A DNA stretch of 40,540 nucleotides from a virus, in IMG/VR virus record IMGVR_UViG_3300028802_000039, positions 1-40,540 of that record; one strand, written 5' to 3'. Made by a program: the position numbers and the translations under genes. Positions 16,627 through 24,932 of this stretch are shown piece after piece; position 1 is the first letter of the stretch, and every line of letters starts with the position of its first letter. The notes beneath the pieces were generated by a model, which was not told where the DNA came from, did no database searches, and saw nothing but the letters and a program-made list of their open reading frames with translations.

Positions 16627-17268
16627 ATGGCCGCCGAGAATGTTTTCCTCGATCAGACGGGATGCCTGAAGTCGCTGGTGCGTCGGCTGACCGACGATGC
16701 GATCATCCAGACCGGCGACACGTTGCTGGAACGCAGGATCAAACGCGCCCCGCTCGCGCGGCGGGTCTGGTCGGCAAGCTGGGTTACCGCGCAGGTTCCA
16801 TTCGTCGAACAGCTGTTTGAGATTTTCGGTACGCATACGAGCTTCTTGCTGCGGCCCAATCGCGCCGATGACTACACCGAGACGGACCAACCGCTGCGCA
16901 ATACCGTCACCGGCGCGCCGATCGGCGATGGCGCCACAGTGACGTTCCAGCTTGAGATTACCCGCGCTCTCGGCAGCAAGACCGCCTCCAAGAAGGTCAT
17001 GCATCCGCGCTCGCCGCTGCTCGAGCTGCGGCTCAATGCGACGCCGAAGGTCGAAGGCGCGGATTACACGGTCGATTACGGGACCGGAGTCATCACCTTT
17101 GCCATCGCACCGAGCGCATCGGAAGTCCCGAACGCGGACTTTCAGTATGACACGCCGGTGCGGTGGCTATCCGATCACATCGAGACGAATATTACACAGG
17201 CGTTTTCGGAGTATGAAGTTCAGCAGGAAATCAACAGGGCCGACCTGATCGAGGTTTTCGACGAGTGA
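16627..17268 (+). CDS. Distal tail protein (DUF2460, GTA-like)
   Basis: This 213-residue protein has the arrangement of DUF2460: a start with RRVWSASWVTAQVPFVEQLF, FFxxx-type contacts (THTSFLLRPNRADDYTETD), a middle insertion, then YTVDYGTGVITFAIAPS and a final FQYDTPVRWLSDHIE. In the Rhodobacter gene transfer agent the homologue is the distal tail ring that joins tube and hub. The neighbours (hub and tip genes) agree. The stop codon overlaps the GTG of the next gene. Confidence 0.82.
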   Translation: MAAENVFLDQTGCLKSLVRRLTDDAIIQTGDTLLERRIKRAPLARRVWSASWVTAQVPFVEQLFEIFGTHTSFLLRPNRADDYTETDQPLRNTVTGAPIGDGATVTFQLEITRALGSKTASKKVMHPRSPLLELRLNATPKVEGADYTVDYGTGVITFAIAPSASEVPNADFQYDTPVRWLSDHIETNITQAFSEYEVQQEINRADLIEVFDE

Positions 17269-18296
17269 GGACGTTTGCGCTCGATCCGGCCACGGCGACC
17301 ATTGCGCGGTTGATCACGATCACGCGCCGCGACGACACGGTCATCCGTTTGACGACTTGGCCGAGCACTATTCATATCGGTAGCGAGACCTGGCGGCCGG
17401 CGCCTGGACTCAAGACGTTCGACATCGGCGAGCGCAGCAACGGCGAGCCGGCATCGACGCAACTTCAGATGTCGGCCGGCGGCGGCATCATTACCGAGGT
17501 CGACATCGAGAACGAATTGTATGTCGGCGCCGACGTCGAGATGTTCCTGACCAATGCGGACAACCCGACTGCGAAAGATTTCGAATTCTTTGGCCGCATC
17601 GGCTCGTGGTCGCTCCCGGCGCATGATGTCGTTACGTTCAAGCTCAAGAATCCGTTTGCCTTCCCGCGTCACAATCTCGTTCCGGTCTTCTCGGTCATGT
17701 GCCGGTTCGCACTCGGCGATCAGTTCTGTGGGGTGCCGATCATGCGGCCGCAGGTCGAGCGCGGCACCGCCTATGCACTCGGGACCAGCGTGCGCAACCT
17801 GACCGGCGTTGCGCCGGCGGGATATGGCAACGTCTATTTTGAGACGACGACCGCGGGGACAACGGCGCCATCGGTGCCGAGCTACAACTATTCGGTGGGT
17901 GCGACGACGACGGACGGCACCGCCGTCTTCACCGCGCGCAATGCCTATGAGCGGGCCTGTACGATCGCCGATGTGCCCGACCCGCACAATATGACGCTGA
18001 CTGCTTCCCCCGACCCGCGCGCGGTCGACGACTGGTATGCGCCGGGGAAAATTCAATTTGTCACCGGCGTGCTCAAGGGGCGCACCTATAAGATCGGCGG
18101 CTGGCAGGCGAGCCTTCTGCAATTGACGACGTTCTTGCCAGCCGGAAATTGTGTGAACCCCGGCGACACCGCGCTGATCTGGAAAGACTGCAACAAGACG
18201 ATCGCGCAGTGCGAAGCACCATTCGATAACGTGCGCCGGTTCGGCGGCTTCCCCTACTACGAAGGGGCCAAAGCCGTTGCCTTGGAACAGAACTAA
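17265..18296 (+). CDS. Baseplate hub protein (DUF2163/BR0599 type), Cys-rich
   Basis: This 343-residue protein starts at GTG 17265 inside the previous stop region. The N-terminal part (ITRRDDTVIRLTTW, then GSETWRPAPGLK) is the hub fold. Four conserved-looking cysteines in MCRFALGDQFC and DCNKTIAQC, with NCVNPGDTALIWK between, match the GTA hub, where an iron-sulfur cluster is reported. The end FGGFPYYEG is a family signature. A small inserted module (about residues 165-225, TTTAGTTAPSVP then TTDGTAVF) resembles add-on domains of tail proteins. The cluster is inferred by analogy. Confidence 0.83.
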   Translation: MRTFALDPATATIARLITITRRDDTVIRLTTWPSTIHIGSETWRPAPGLKTFDIGERSNGEPASTQLQMSAGGGIITEVDIENELYVGADVEMFLTNADNPTAKDFEFFGRIGSWSLPAHDVVTFKLKNPFAFPRHNLVPVFSVMCRFALGDQFCGVPIMRPQVERGTAYALGTSVRNLTGVAPAGYGNVYFETTTAGTTAPSVPSYNYSVGATTTDGTAVFTARNAYERACTIADVPDPHNMTLTASPDPRAVDDWYAPGKIQFVTGVLKGRTYKIGGWQASLLQLTTFLPAGNCVNPGDTALIWKDCNKTIAQCEAPFDNVRRFGGFPYYEGAKAVALEQN

Positions 18297-20602
18297 TGGC
18301 GTGGGACAACAGTGGCGCCGGTTTCACGTGGCAAGGTGGGACCTTCGGAACCAGATGGTCAGAGGCCCCGGCGCCGTTTTATCCGGCACCGGCAGCAACG
18401 CCGCCGCCCGTGGTTCCGGCAGCAACGCCGCCAGTGCCGGCGGCGGTGGCGCCACTCGATCCGCAACAGCTCGCCGCGGTTCTATACGACAAGGCCATCC
18501 CGCTCGGGTTTTCGACGCGGGCACAATGGGGCGGGCGCATCATCGAGGGGCCGGTCTTTAGCACGATCGGCGGCGAGCGCGTCGTCAGCTTCATCGCCGG
18601 CTACTACATCCCGGTTAATTTCTTGGATGATACAAGAACGATTAGCAGTCTTTCTTTTCGCGGCCAACTGGCGTGGACGCTCACCGATGGGGCGTATCTG
18701 AGCGGCCTGAATGTCGGGGTGGCCACTGTGGGCGGCGCGCAAACGGTACGCTTTGCGACCGGGACGCTGGCGCAGACGCCAGATGCCTGGAGCGTGGCAC
18801 GCTATGGCGCGCAGGCGGTCGCCTATGTCCCGATGGTCACTGCCACGTTTGAGAATATTCGCATCGCGCAATTCGGCAATGCCGTGCCATTCACCAGCGT
18901 TATGGTCGACGATACGGCATACGGTACGCCGGGCGATCTCGTCGCCTGGGCCGATGCGATTGAAGCGCTGGCGCGTTACGACGGGCGCGGACCTGACGAA
19001 TTCGCGACGGTCGATGTCATGGGCGGCATCGGCGCCTTGATTCTCGGTAGCAAGATTAATTTTATCGAGTTTCTGAGCGGGATGCGCAAGCACAAGCCGC
19101 AGTGGAATGTGCGGACGGCAGACAAGCTTTATCTGGTCGAGAAGGGATTTGCGCTCGACCTGACGCTCGACCGGGCAAAACTGCTCAGCCATGGCGCGCA
19201 GCCGATCACGGTGCACAATACGGACGCCTTCGACAAGCCGCGCGAGAGAATCTGCCACTACCTCGATGTTACCCGCGACTACGAGCCTAGCAATGTACGA
19301 GTCGCCGAGGACATCGATCCGGTCATCTCGAGCGACTCATTTGAAACAGATAACTATGACATCCCGGTTGCCTCGTCGGCCGACATCGTTATGAACGAGA
19401 CCTCATTTGCCTATTACACCAATGAAGTCGCGCGACAGCAATCGGAATTCTCCGGCATGGCCTATTACCTCGGCCTGGAGCCGGGCGACTTGTATAAGTG
19501 GACCACGGCCGGCGGCCGCAAGCTCTACCATCGCGTCAACGAGATCGTGCGGGGCGCTGATTTCACCGTCGACGTCAAGGGCGAAGCGTTCCTGAATTGC
19601 GCGATCGAGGCGTTGCCAGCGACGGCAGTCTGGACGGATATTACAACACGCACCAGTGATGGCATTGGGGGGAAAAGCCTGGCGTTTTCCGGTGATGGGT
19701 TGACCATTGTTCGATCTGCGCCATATTCTGTAAACGTCAGTCATGATGGCGGCGCAATATTCACCAATGCTTTCACGACCGAGGAATGCTGGGTCGCCGC
19801 TTCAACTAACGGCAGTGTGGTGGCACTCGGCATAACAAGCACAGTCGCCATTCCTGCGAACGCAGTCCAGATTTCGACAAACGGCGGCACAACCTGGACT
19901 GCGCACGCGATTCCTGGGATCAATTACGCACGCTCCGTATCGGTGTCTGGTGACGGTTCGAAGATCATCGTCGGCGGCATCTACACGCCCATGGGCGACG
20001 GCAAGGTTTATATATCCGCTGATGGTGGGACAACGTGGACCGGGCGAGTGCCTTATGCCTATCTCGCCGGCGCCGATTGGATTGACGGCGTCAAGATTTC
20101 CCGCGACGGATCGACAATTTACGCGAACGCCAGCGGCGGCAATGTCCTAGCGAAATCGATTGATGGTGGAGCGACCTGGATCAATGTTGCTCCAATATAC
20201 CAAACCGATCTGACGGTTAACGCTCCAGATCCCGGCAGCAGTTATAATGTTATGGGATTCACCTGTTCCGCCAACGGTCAGATCCTCATGGCTTATGAGG
20301 ATTATGAAGTGAAAATCTGGGTGTCCACCAATGCCGGCGCGTCGTGGGCGGATCGAACTCCTCCGGATGTGGACTGGGGTTTATCCGGCGGCGGTTTGTG
20401 CATGTCCGATGACGGAATGATCCTCTATACGATTTCAAACGATTATATCTACAGATCGACGGATCGTGGCGCGAGCTGGGTCAAGCAAGACCAGCCGAAT
20501 TTGCCTGGTTCAATCAGCTTGAGGAGTGTTGCCTGCTCGGCCGATGGCAAACATGTGGTTGCGTCCGATTATGACACTCTGTGGGTAGGTGATTTCACCT
20601 GA
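18296..20602 (+). CDS. Tail tip protein with C-terminal Asp-box beta-propeller
   Basis: This 768-residue protein starts in a TAATG overlap. A Pro/Ala linker (residues about 25-55) precedes a baseplate-like part (about 60-440) with GRIIEGPVFSTIGGERVVSF and VRVAEDIDPVISSDSFETDN, as in the long GTA-type tip proteins. From about residue 445 the protein changes to sialidase-like Asp-box repeats: STNGGTTWTA, SADGGTTWTG, SIDGGATWIN, STNAGASWAD and STDRGASWVK, each followed by a SxxG strand. Such propellers bind or cleave glycans. No complete sialidase catalytic set is obvious, so host glycan recognition is the more cautious reading. The fusion puts a receptor-binding head on the tip protein itself. 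Confidence 0.82.
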   Translation: MAWDNSGAGFTWQGGTFGTRWSEAPAPFYPAPAATPPPVVPAATPPVPAAVAPLDPQQLAAVLYDKAIPLGFSTRAQWGGRIIEGPVFSTIGGERVVSFIAGYYIPVNFLDDTRTISSLSFRGQLAWTLTDGAYLSGLNVGVATVGGAQTVRFATGTLAQTPDAWSVARYGAQAVAYVPMVTATFENIRIAQFGNAVPFTSVMVDDTAYGTPGDLVAWADAIEALARYDGRGPDEFATVDVMGGIGALILGSKINFIEFLSGMRKHKPQWNVRTADKLYLVEKGFALDLTLDRAKLLSHGAQPITVHNTDAFDKPRERICHYLDVTRDYEPSNVRVAEDIDPVISSDSFETDNYDIPVASSADIVMNETSFAYYTNEVARQQSEFSGMAYYLGLEPGDLYKWTTAGGRKLYHRVNEIVRGADFTVDVKGEAFLNCAIEALPATAVWTDITTRTSDGIGGKSLAFSGDGLTIVRSAPYSVNVSHDGGAIFTNAFTTEECWVAASTNGSVVALGITSTVAIPANAVQISTNGGTTWTAHAIPGINYARSVSVSGDGSKIIVGGIYTPMGDGKVYISADGGTTWTGRVPYAYLAGADWIDGVKISRDGSTIYANASGGNVLAKSIDGGATWINVAPIYQTDLTVNAPDPGSSYNVMGFTCSANGQILMAYEDYEVKIWVSTNAGASWADRTPPDVDWGLSGGGLCMSDDGMILYTISNDYIYRSTDRGASWVKQDQPNLPGSISLRSVACSADGKHVVASDYDTLWVGDFT

Positions 20603-21000
20603 TGCCTCCGTCGCTCGAGTCCTGCATTGGTTCCATGTTCGAGCCAGGCAATCCCGGCAACGCGACCGACAGCGGCGCGATCACGATACCGCGCTATCCC
20701 ACCACCTGGAATGTGGCGGTGTCGGAATCGGCAACCGCCGCCGCTACTCTCAACGCCGGGCTGGCGTTTGTTGGCACGGTTACTGAGACGGCGAGCGCTG
20801 CCGACACGCCCTCAGTCGCGGCCGGGGCTGTTTTTGCGGCCTCGATAGCGGAGGCGGCGGCGGCCGTGTCTGCGCAAGACGCCGCGGCGGCGGCAGCGTT
20901 CCGAACCGCTATGGCCGGCGGGACAGAGCCGGTGCAGGTCACAACAAGCGCGCCACGCACGAGCCGGTTGAAGTCCGGAACAGTCATAGCAGGAGCTTAG
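20602..21000 (+). CDS. Ala-rich repeat protein of the tail-tip region
   Basis: This 132-residue protein overlaps the tip gene (TGATG). After a short start (NPGNATDSGAITIPRYPTTW) it consists of two to three degenerate repeats of about 20-25 residues, for example VSESATAAATLNAGLAFVG and VTETASAADTPSVAAGAVF. The composition is Ala/Ser/Thr-rich without Cys-based structure. It could be a linker or minor fibre subunit between tip and spike. The function is unknown. Confidence 0.55.
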   Translation: MPPSLESCIGSMFEPGNPGNATDSGAITIPRYPTTWNVAVSESATAAATLNAGLAFVGTVTETASAADTPSVAAGAVFAASIAEAAAAVSAQDAAAAAAFRTAMAGGTEPVQVTTSAPRTSRLKSGTVIAGA

Positions 21001-21003
21001 CCT

Positions 21004-22800
21004 TTGGCACTCGTAGACACCACTTGGTATTGTTCATCGGTTGCCTACGCCGCCGTTACTGCTCGCCCGCAAAATACTGCCGTGGCGGCGGGTGTCGTGC
21101 GCCGGCAGTTCACGGCGCCTGCCGTCAACAGCGAGCGGTGCTTTGTCTGCATTGTCGCCGGCACCACTGCAAATGTTACAGATGCGACGTGGGCGCTCAC
21201 GCGCGGATCGAAGACAACGGACGGAACCTCCACCTGGCAGGAATGCACTGGGCAGCCCGCCGTCAACGGTGACCTGACCAGCACAGCGACCTGGGCGCAG
21301 GCGAAAGCCGTAACGCCTGCCGTGCTGGGGCAGATCATCAAGCGCAGCAATAATGCGAGCTATCAGATTTGCACGACTGCCGGGGCGATGAGCGCGTCCG
21401 AACCTGCGTTCAGCGACACTGCGGGCGTCACCACCACCGACACCACAGCGGTGTGGACCTCTCTAGGTCCCGTCTCCAACTTTCCCGCCTGGGGCGCACC
21501 TCATGCAAGGCTGGCCAACGCCTACGCCACCAACTGGGGCGCGGCGGGGCACAGGTTCTACCTCGCCGATAACCACGCCGAGACGCAGGCGACGGCGATG
21601 GCCTTGACCAGTCCGGCAACGGCGGCGGCAGGGCCGACCTATGCCATCTGCGTGGACCGTACAGCGGCACTCCCGCCGGTCGAGGCCAACTACAACACTG
21701 GGGCGTCGATCTCGACGACCACGACCGGGAGCATCACCTTTGGTAGCGGAGGCGCCATTACGAATCACTATTATCAGGGCATAACCTTTACTGCTGGCGA
21801 CAGTACCAACGCAGCCGCCATAAACTTTTCCTCGTCCGGTAATTACAGCTTCAAGAATTGTGCATTTGTCGTGCGAGGCACCAGCTCCAGCGGCCTTATC
21901 ATTTTGGGGCCAAGCTTGGGTACCAACCCAAATAACGTGTTCTGGGACAATTGCACGGTGCAGTTCGCCGCCGTCGGGCAATCTATTTCGGTCAGGAATA
22001 TTGTTTTTGAATGGCGCAACACACCATCCGCCATTGCGGGCGCGACCTTGCCAACCGTGTTGTTCACTACGCAGTCTTCCGGCGTTCCGCTCATGACCTG
22101 CCGTGGCGTCGATTTCTCGGCGTTCTCGGGGTTGTTGCTGCAAAATAACACGCAAGCCAGCCCGCCTTGGGTGTTCGAGGATTGCAAGTTCCATGCGTCG
22201 ATGACCAAGTACGGGACTTCGACGAGTGGTTACTGGTCGCAGCCAGTGATCACCGTGCGCTGCGACAGCGGCGCAACCAATTACAAGGCCACCCGCGACG
22301 AATACGCAGGCGCGCAGTCCACCGAGACCTCGATCACGCGGGTCGGCGGGGCCACCGATGGCACCACGCCGCAGAGCGAGAAGATCGTCACCAATGCGCA
22401 GGCGACGTTGCTGACGCCGTTCCGCATGCTGCCGCTGGCGATTTGGAACGAGACCACCGGGGCAGATGTCACCGTCACGGTCTACGGCACCATCAACGCT
22501 GCGTCGTTGCCCAACAACGACGAGATCTGGATGGACGTGCAGTATCTCGGCAGCTCGGGCTCGCCGGTGGCGTCGTTCAAGAGCACGGCTAAGTCGCATC
22601 CGTTGGCAACCGGGGCAAATGTTTCGTCCGATGGCTCGGCCTGGAACGGCGGCGGCTCGGGGGCCGGCTGGTCGCCATTCAAGCTGGTGGCCACGCTGAC
22701 CTCACCGCAGCCGCAGATGAAGGGCTTCATCTACATCAACGTGCGCGCAGCCAAGGCGAGCGCGACCTATTACATCGAACCGCTACCGACGCTGTCCTGA
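21004..22800 (+). CDS. Probable tail spike/fibre with beta-helix region
   Basis: This 598-residue protein starts at TTG 21004, with AGGAG 7 bases upstream. Early residues include two short modules ending in TTDTTAVW-type strands, common at fibre bases. The middle (about 225-400) is a run of short strands and turns with regular Asn and hydrophobic positions (YYQGITFTAG, FKNCAFVVRG, FWDNCTVQFA, MTCRGVDFSA), which is typical of a right-handed parallel beta-helix spike. The C-terminus is a beta-rich cap (FIYINVRAAKASATYYIEPL). A role in host surface binding is inferred; no depolymerase residues can be assigned by eye. Confidence 0.68.
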   Translation: MALVDTTWYCSSVAYAAVTARPQNTAVAAGVVRRQFTAPAVNSERCFVCIVAGTTANVTDATWALTRGSKTTDGTSTWQECTGQPAVNGDLTSTATWAQAKAVTPAVLGQIIKRSNNASYQICTTAGAMSASEPAFSDTAGVTTTDTTAVWTSLGPVSNFPAWGAPHARLANAYATNWGAAGHRFYLADNHAETQATAMALTSPATAAAGPTYAICVDRTAALPPVEANYNTGASISTTTTGSITFGSGGAITNHYYQGITFTAGDSTNAAAINFSSSGNYSFKNCAFVVRGTSSSGLIILGPSLGTNPNNVFWDNCTVQFAAVGQSISVRNIVFEWRNTPSAIAGATLPTVLFTTQSSGVPLMTCRGVDFSAFSGLLLQNNTQASPPWVFEDCKFHASMTKYGTSTSGYWSQPVITVRCDSGATNYKATRDEYAGAQSTETSITRVGGATDGTTPQSEKIVTNAQATLLTPFRMLPLAIWNETTGADVTVTVYGTINAASLPNNDEIWMDVQYLGSSGSPVASFKSTAKSHPLATGANVSSDGSAWNGGGSGAGWSPFKLVATLTSPQPQMKGFIYINVRAAKASATYYIEPLPTLS

Positions 22801-22821
22801 CCTTTCCAACGGAGAAATCCC

Positions 22822-23406
22822 ATGACCGACGAACGCGCCAGCGCGCGCGAGCATAACGACGCGTCCGTAATACGGGGCAGCGGCCTTAGCGAACATGCCG
22901 AGGCGCATGGCCGTTACGAGATCGAGTGCATCGGGGCGGACGGCAAGCTCAAGTGGCGCGAGGTGATCGACAACGTGGTCTGCACGGTCGGCAAGAACCT
23001 GATGCTCGACACGGCATTTGCCGGCGCGGCCTATACCGTGGTCGGGCCGTTCATGGGGCTGATCTCGTCGACGTCCTATTCGTCCGTCGCGGCCGGCGAC
23101 ACTATGGCATCCCACTCGGGATGGCTCGAGGCCGGTGGCGCCACTGCGCCGACCTACACCGGCGCCCGCAAGACCGCAGTGTGGTCGGCGGCCACGGCGG
23201 GCGGCAAGGCACTGTCGGCGACGCTGTCGTTTGCCATCACCAGCTCGGGCACAGTCAAGGGCGCGTTCCTGGTCTACGGCACCGGCGCGAGCGCCACCAA
23301 GGACGACACCGGCGGCGTGTTGTGGTCGGCCGGCACGTTCAGTACGGGGGACAAGGCGGTCGTCAGCTCCGACACGCTCAATGTGAACTACTCGACGAGT
23401 TTGTGA
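22822..23406 (+). CDS. Conserved phage structural protein near the tail fibre
   Basis: This 194-residue protein has a good ribosome binding site (GGAGAA at 22811). An N-terminal helical part with HAEAHGRYEIECIGADGKLK is followed by VCTVGKNLMLDTAFAG and GPFMGLISSTSYSSVAAGDT, the pattern of a widespread alphaproteobacterial phage virion protein. The C-terminal half is Gly/Ser/Thr-rich and probably beta-structured. It sits between spike and lysis genes. The precise role is unknown; a minor tail or fibre accessory is the best guess. Confidence 0.6.
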   Translation: MTDERASAREHNDASVIRGSGLSEHAEAHGRYEIECIGADGKLKWREVIDNVVCTVGKNLMLDTAFAGAAYTVVGPFMGLISSTSYSSVAAGDTMASHSGWLEAGGATAPTYTGARKTAVWSAATAGGKALSATLSFAITSSGTVKGAFLVYGTGASATKDDTGGVLWSAGTFSTGDKAVVSSDTLNVNYSTSL

Positions 23407-23412
23407 GACATC

Positions 23413-23700
23413 ATGGTGACCGAGCAGATCGGGCAGGTCGCGGCATCCACCTTGGATGCCATGAAGTCGACGCCGCTCGCGATTGCGCTCCTGGTGGTGA
23501 ATGTGGGCTTCCTCGGCTTTGCCGCCTATGTGCTCGGCGAGGTTGCCGCCAATGCCAGCGAGCGCAACAAGTCGCAGCTCGAGCTGATCAGCAATTTGGT
23601 GCGCGATATTCGTGATTGCAGGCAACCGGCGAAGCCAGCATGGCTCGAGCTGCCGTTGCTGAAATATCCGACCCGCGCGGCAGGAGCTACCAATGAATGA
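23413..23700 (+). CDS. Small membrane protein, probable holin
   Basis: This 95-residue protein has one clear membrane segment (residues about 20-43, TPLAIALLVVNVGFLGFAAY), a charged amphipathic cytoplasmic or periplasmic helix and a Pro-rich tail. It lies directly before the endolysin and overlaps it by 8 bases, which is the usual place for a holin or lysis helper. With one membrane segment it would be a class III-like holin. The lysis role is inferred from context. Confidence 0.6.
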   Translation: MVTEQIGQVAASTLDAMKSTPLAIALLVVNVGFLGFAAYVLGEVAANASERNKSQLELISNLVRDIRDCRQPAKPAWLELPLLKYPTRAAGATNE

Positions 23701-24256
23701 ACAACGACATCTGACGCGCGCGGGGGCAAACCTGATCAAGCACTTTGAGAGTTGCATGCAGAAGGTTGGGGCTGATCAATATAAGGCTTACCGCTGCCCG
23801 GCTGGGGTTTTAACGATCGGGTATGGGACAACCCAACACGACGACTACAAGTTTAATGCGAACACAGTCTGGTCAATGGCCGAATGTAACGAGGCATTCA
23901 CCAAGAGTATGGCTGTCTATGAAGCAGCCGTGCGCCGCCTGGTCGCGGTCGAGTTGGAGCCATGCCAGTTCGATGCGCTGGTGTCGTTCACCTACAATTG
24001 CGGCGAGGGCAATCTGGGCAAATCGACCTTGCTCAAGAAGGTCAACGCCAAGGACTTCGACGGAGCCGCCAAGGAGTTCGCCCGGTGGAACAAGGGCGGC
24101 GGCAAGGTGCTGGCCGGCCTGACGCGGCGGCGCGCGAGCGAGGCGCTGCTATTTCAGGGCATCGCCGACGATAACTACGACGGCAAGCCCGACAAGGTCA
24201 TTGCGCCGCTCGACGAGGAGATGCCGCAGACCGTCGATGAGCCGCCCGCGGAATAG
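23693..24256 (+). CDS. Endolysin, GH24 lysozyme
   Basis: This 187-residue muramidase cleaves the peptidoglycan glycan chain at lysis. Glu19 (in KHFESC) is the catalytic acid. The second triad position is Cys35 (YRCPAG) instead of the more common Asp, followed five residues later by Thr41 (LTIGYGTT). The E-C-T version occurs in some GH24 enzymes. FDALVSFTYNCGEGNLGKST and GLTRRRASEALLF are family signatures. There is no signal peptide or N-terminal membrane anchor, so release should depend on a holin. The acidic C-terminal tail after about residue 160 is an extension. Confidence 0.9.
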   Translation: MNEQRHLTRAGANLIKHFESCMQKVGADQYKAYRCPAGVLTIGYGTTQHDDYKFNANTVWSMAECNEAFTKSMAVYEAAVRRLVAVELEPCQFDALVSFTYNCGEGNLGKSTLLKKVNAKDFDGAAKEFARWNKGGGKVLAGLTRRRASEALLFQGIADDNYDGKPDKVIAPLDEEMPQTVDEPPAE

Positions 24257-24427
24257 TCAGCGCTGGTGCTGCTGCGGGGGCTGCGTGACCTCAGAGCGTT
24301 TGACCGTCTTTTCGGTCCCGTCCTGCTGGGTGATGACGACCTGGTCGGCGCCCTCCTGGAATTCGGGATCGCCCTCGCGCGCGTCACGCTGGTTGCGGAC
24401 GTTCTTGCCCTGATACTGGCCACTCAT
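24257..24427 (-). CDS. Small hydrophilic protein, minus strand
   Basis: This 56-residue protein begins at 24427 with a good Shine-Dalgarno sequence (AGGGAGG 7-8 bases upstream on the minus strand) and ends back-to-back with the endolysin stop. It is charged and Gln-rich, with DQVVITQQDGTEKTVKRSEV, a beta-hairpin-like motif resembling small conserved proteins of Rhizobiales. A perfect GCCCCG-AATG-CGGGGC hairpin lies in its leader (about 24448-24463). It runs against the late operon, so it may be expressed separately, for example in the lysogen. The function is unknown. Confidence 0.5.
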   Translation of the reverse strand: MSGQYQGKNVRNQRDAREGDPEFQEGADQVVITQQDGTEKTVKRSEVTQPPQQHQR

Positions 24428-24501
24428 CTCGGCCTCCCTGCGGTTGGCCCCGCATTCGGGGCGCGCGTCAATATAGCGGGCGGCCAGGCAATTGGTTCCA
24501 C

Positions 24502-24681
24502 ATGACAAAATCGACCGCCGAAATCGAGCTGGAGCTTGAGCGCGTGCGAGCGCTGCTGATGGGCGGCGCCCGCAGCGACATCCTCACCGGCGCTGGCGTG
24601 GCGTTGATTTGGTGCCTCGGCCTCGGCGCCGCACCATCGGAAGTCGACGCTGTCCTCGCGTCGAAAACGCCTCGGCCGTGA
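24502..24681 (+). CDS. Possible small protein downstream of the lysis genes
   Basis: An open frame of 59 codons begins at ATG 24502 (TKSTAEIELELERVRALLMG) with a predicted N-terminal helix and a short hydrophobic stretch (GAGVALIWCLGLGAA). There is no clear Shine-Dalgarno sequence. It ends in a GTGA overlap with the next small ORF. It could be a lysis accessory or chance. Confidence 0.35.
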   Translation: MTKSTAEIELELERVRALLMGGARSDILTGAGVALIWCLGLGAAPSEVDAVLASKTPRP

Positions 24682-24749
24682 CCGAGCTGGTGCTGATAGG
24701 AATGGTGGCGATCGTCGTGCTGCTGGTGGCCGCAAAATACTGGCGCTAG
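24678..24749 (+). CDS. Possible 23-residue membrane peptide
   Basis: A GTG at 24678 overlaps the preceding stop codon. The frame encodes a nearly pure membrane helix (VLIGMVAIVVLLVAAKYW) with a basic end. The size and position after the lysozyme recall tiny lysis or membrane peptides. Support is limited to composition and overlap. Confidence 0.3.
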   Translation: MTELVLIGMVAIVVLLVAAKYWR

Positions 24750-24785
24750 CCGTGCCTCACCATGGCCCCGATGCGTTGGCAAGGT

Positions 24786-24860
24786 CCCCGCGCTCGAGCG
24801 GCGAAGCAGAGCGCGGGGGGTTGAGAGACGGAGCCGTGGCGTCACGCTACTGGCTCCGTC
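24786..24860. terminator. Pair of strong hairpins ending the late operon
   Basis: CCCCGCGCTC (24786-24795) pairs perfectly with GAGCGCGGGG (24809-24818). GACGGAGCC (24827-24835) pairs perfectly with GGCTCCGTC (24852-24860), and the latter loop can extend pairing (GTGGCG with CGCTAC). They lie between the plus-strand late genes and the minus-strand PEP-CTERM gene. A bidirectional terminator is likely, although neither has a long T-run. Confidence 0.55.
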
Positions 24861-24932
24861 CCACTACTCCGGCCGGTGCGAGGGGGTCGTCCGGCCGAAA
24901 TCGACGTAACTATTACCAAACATATAGGTCCG

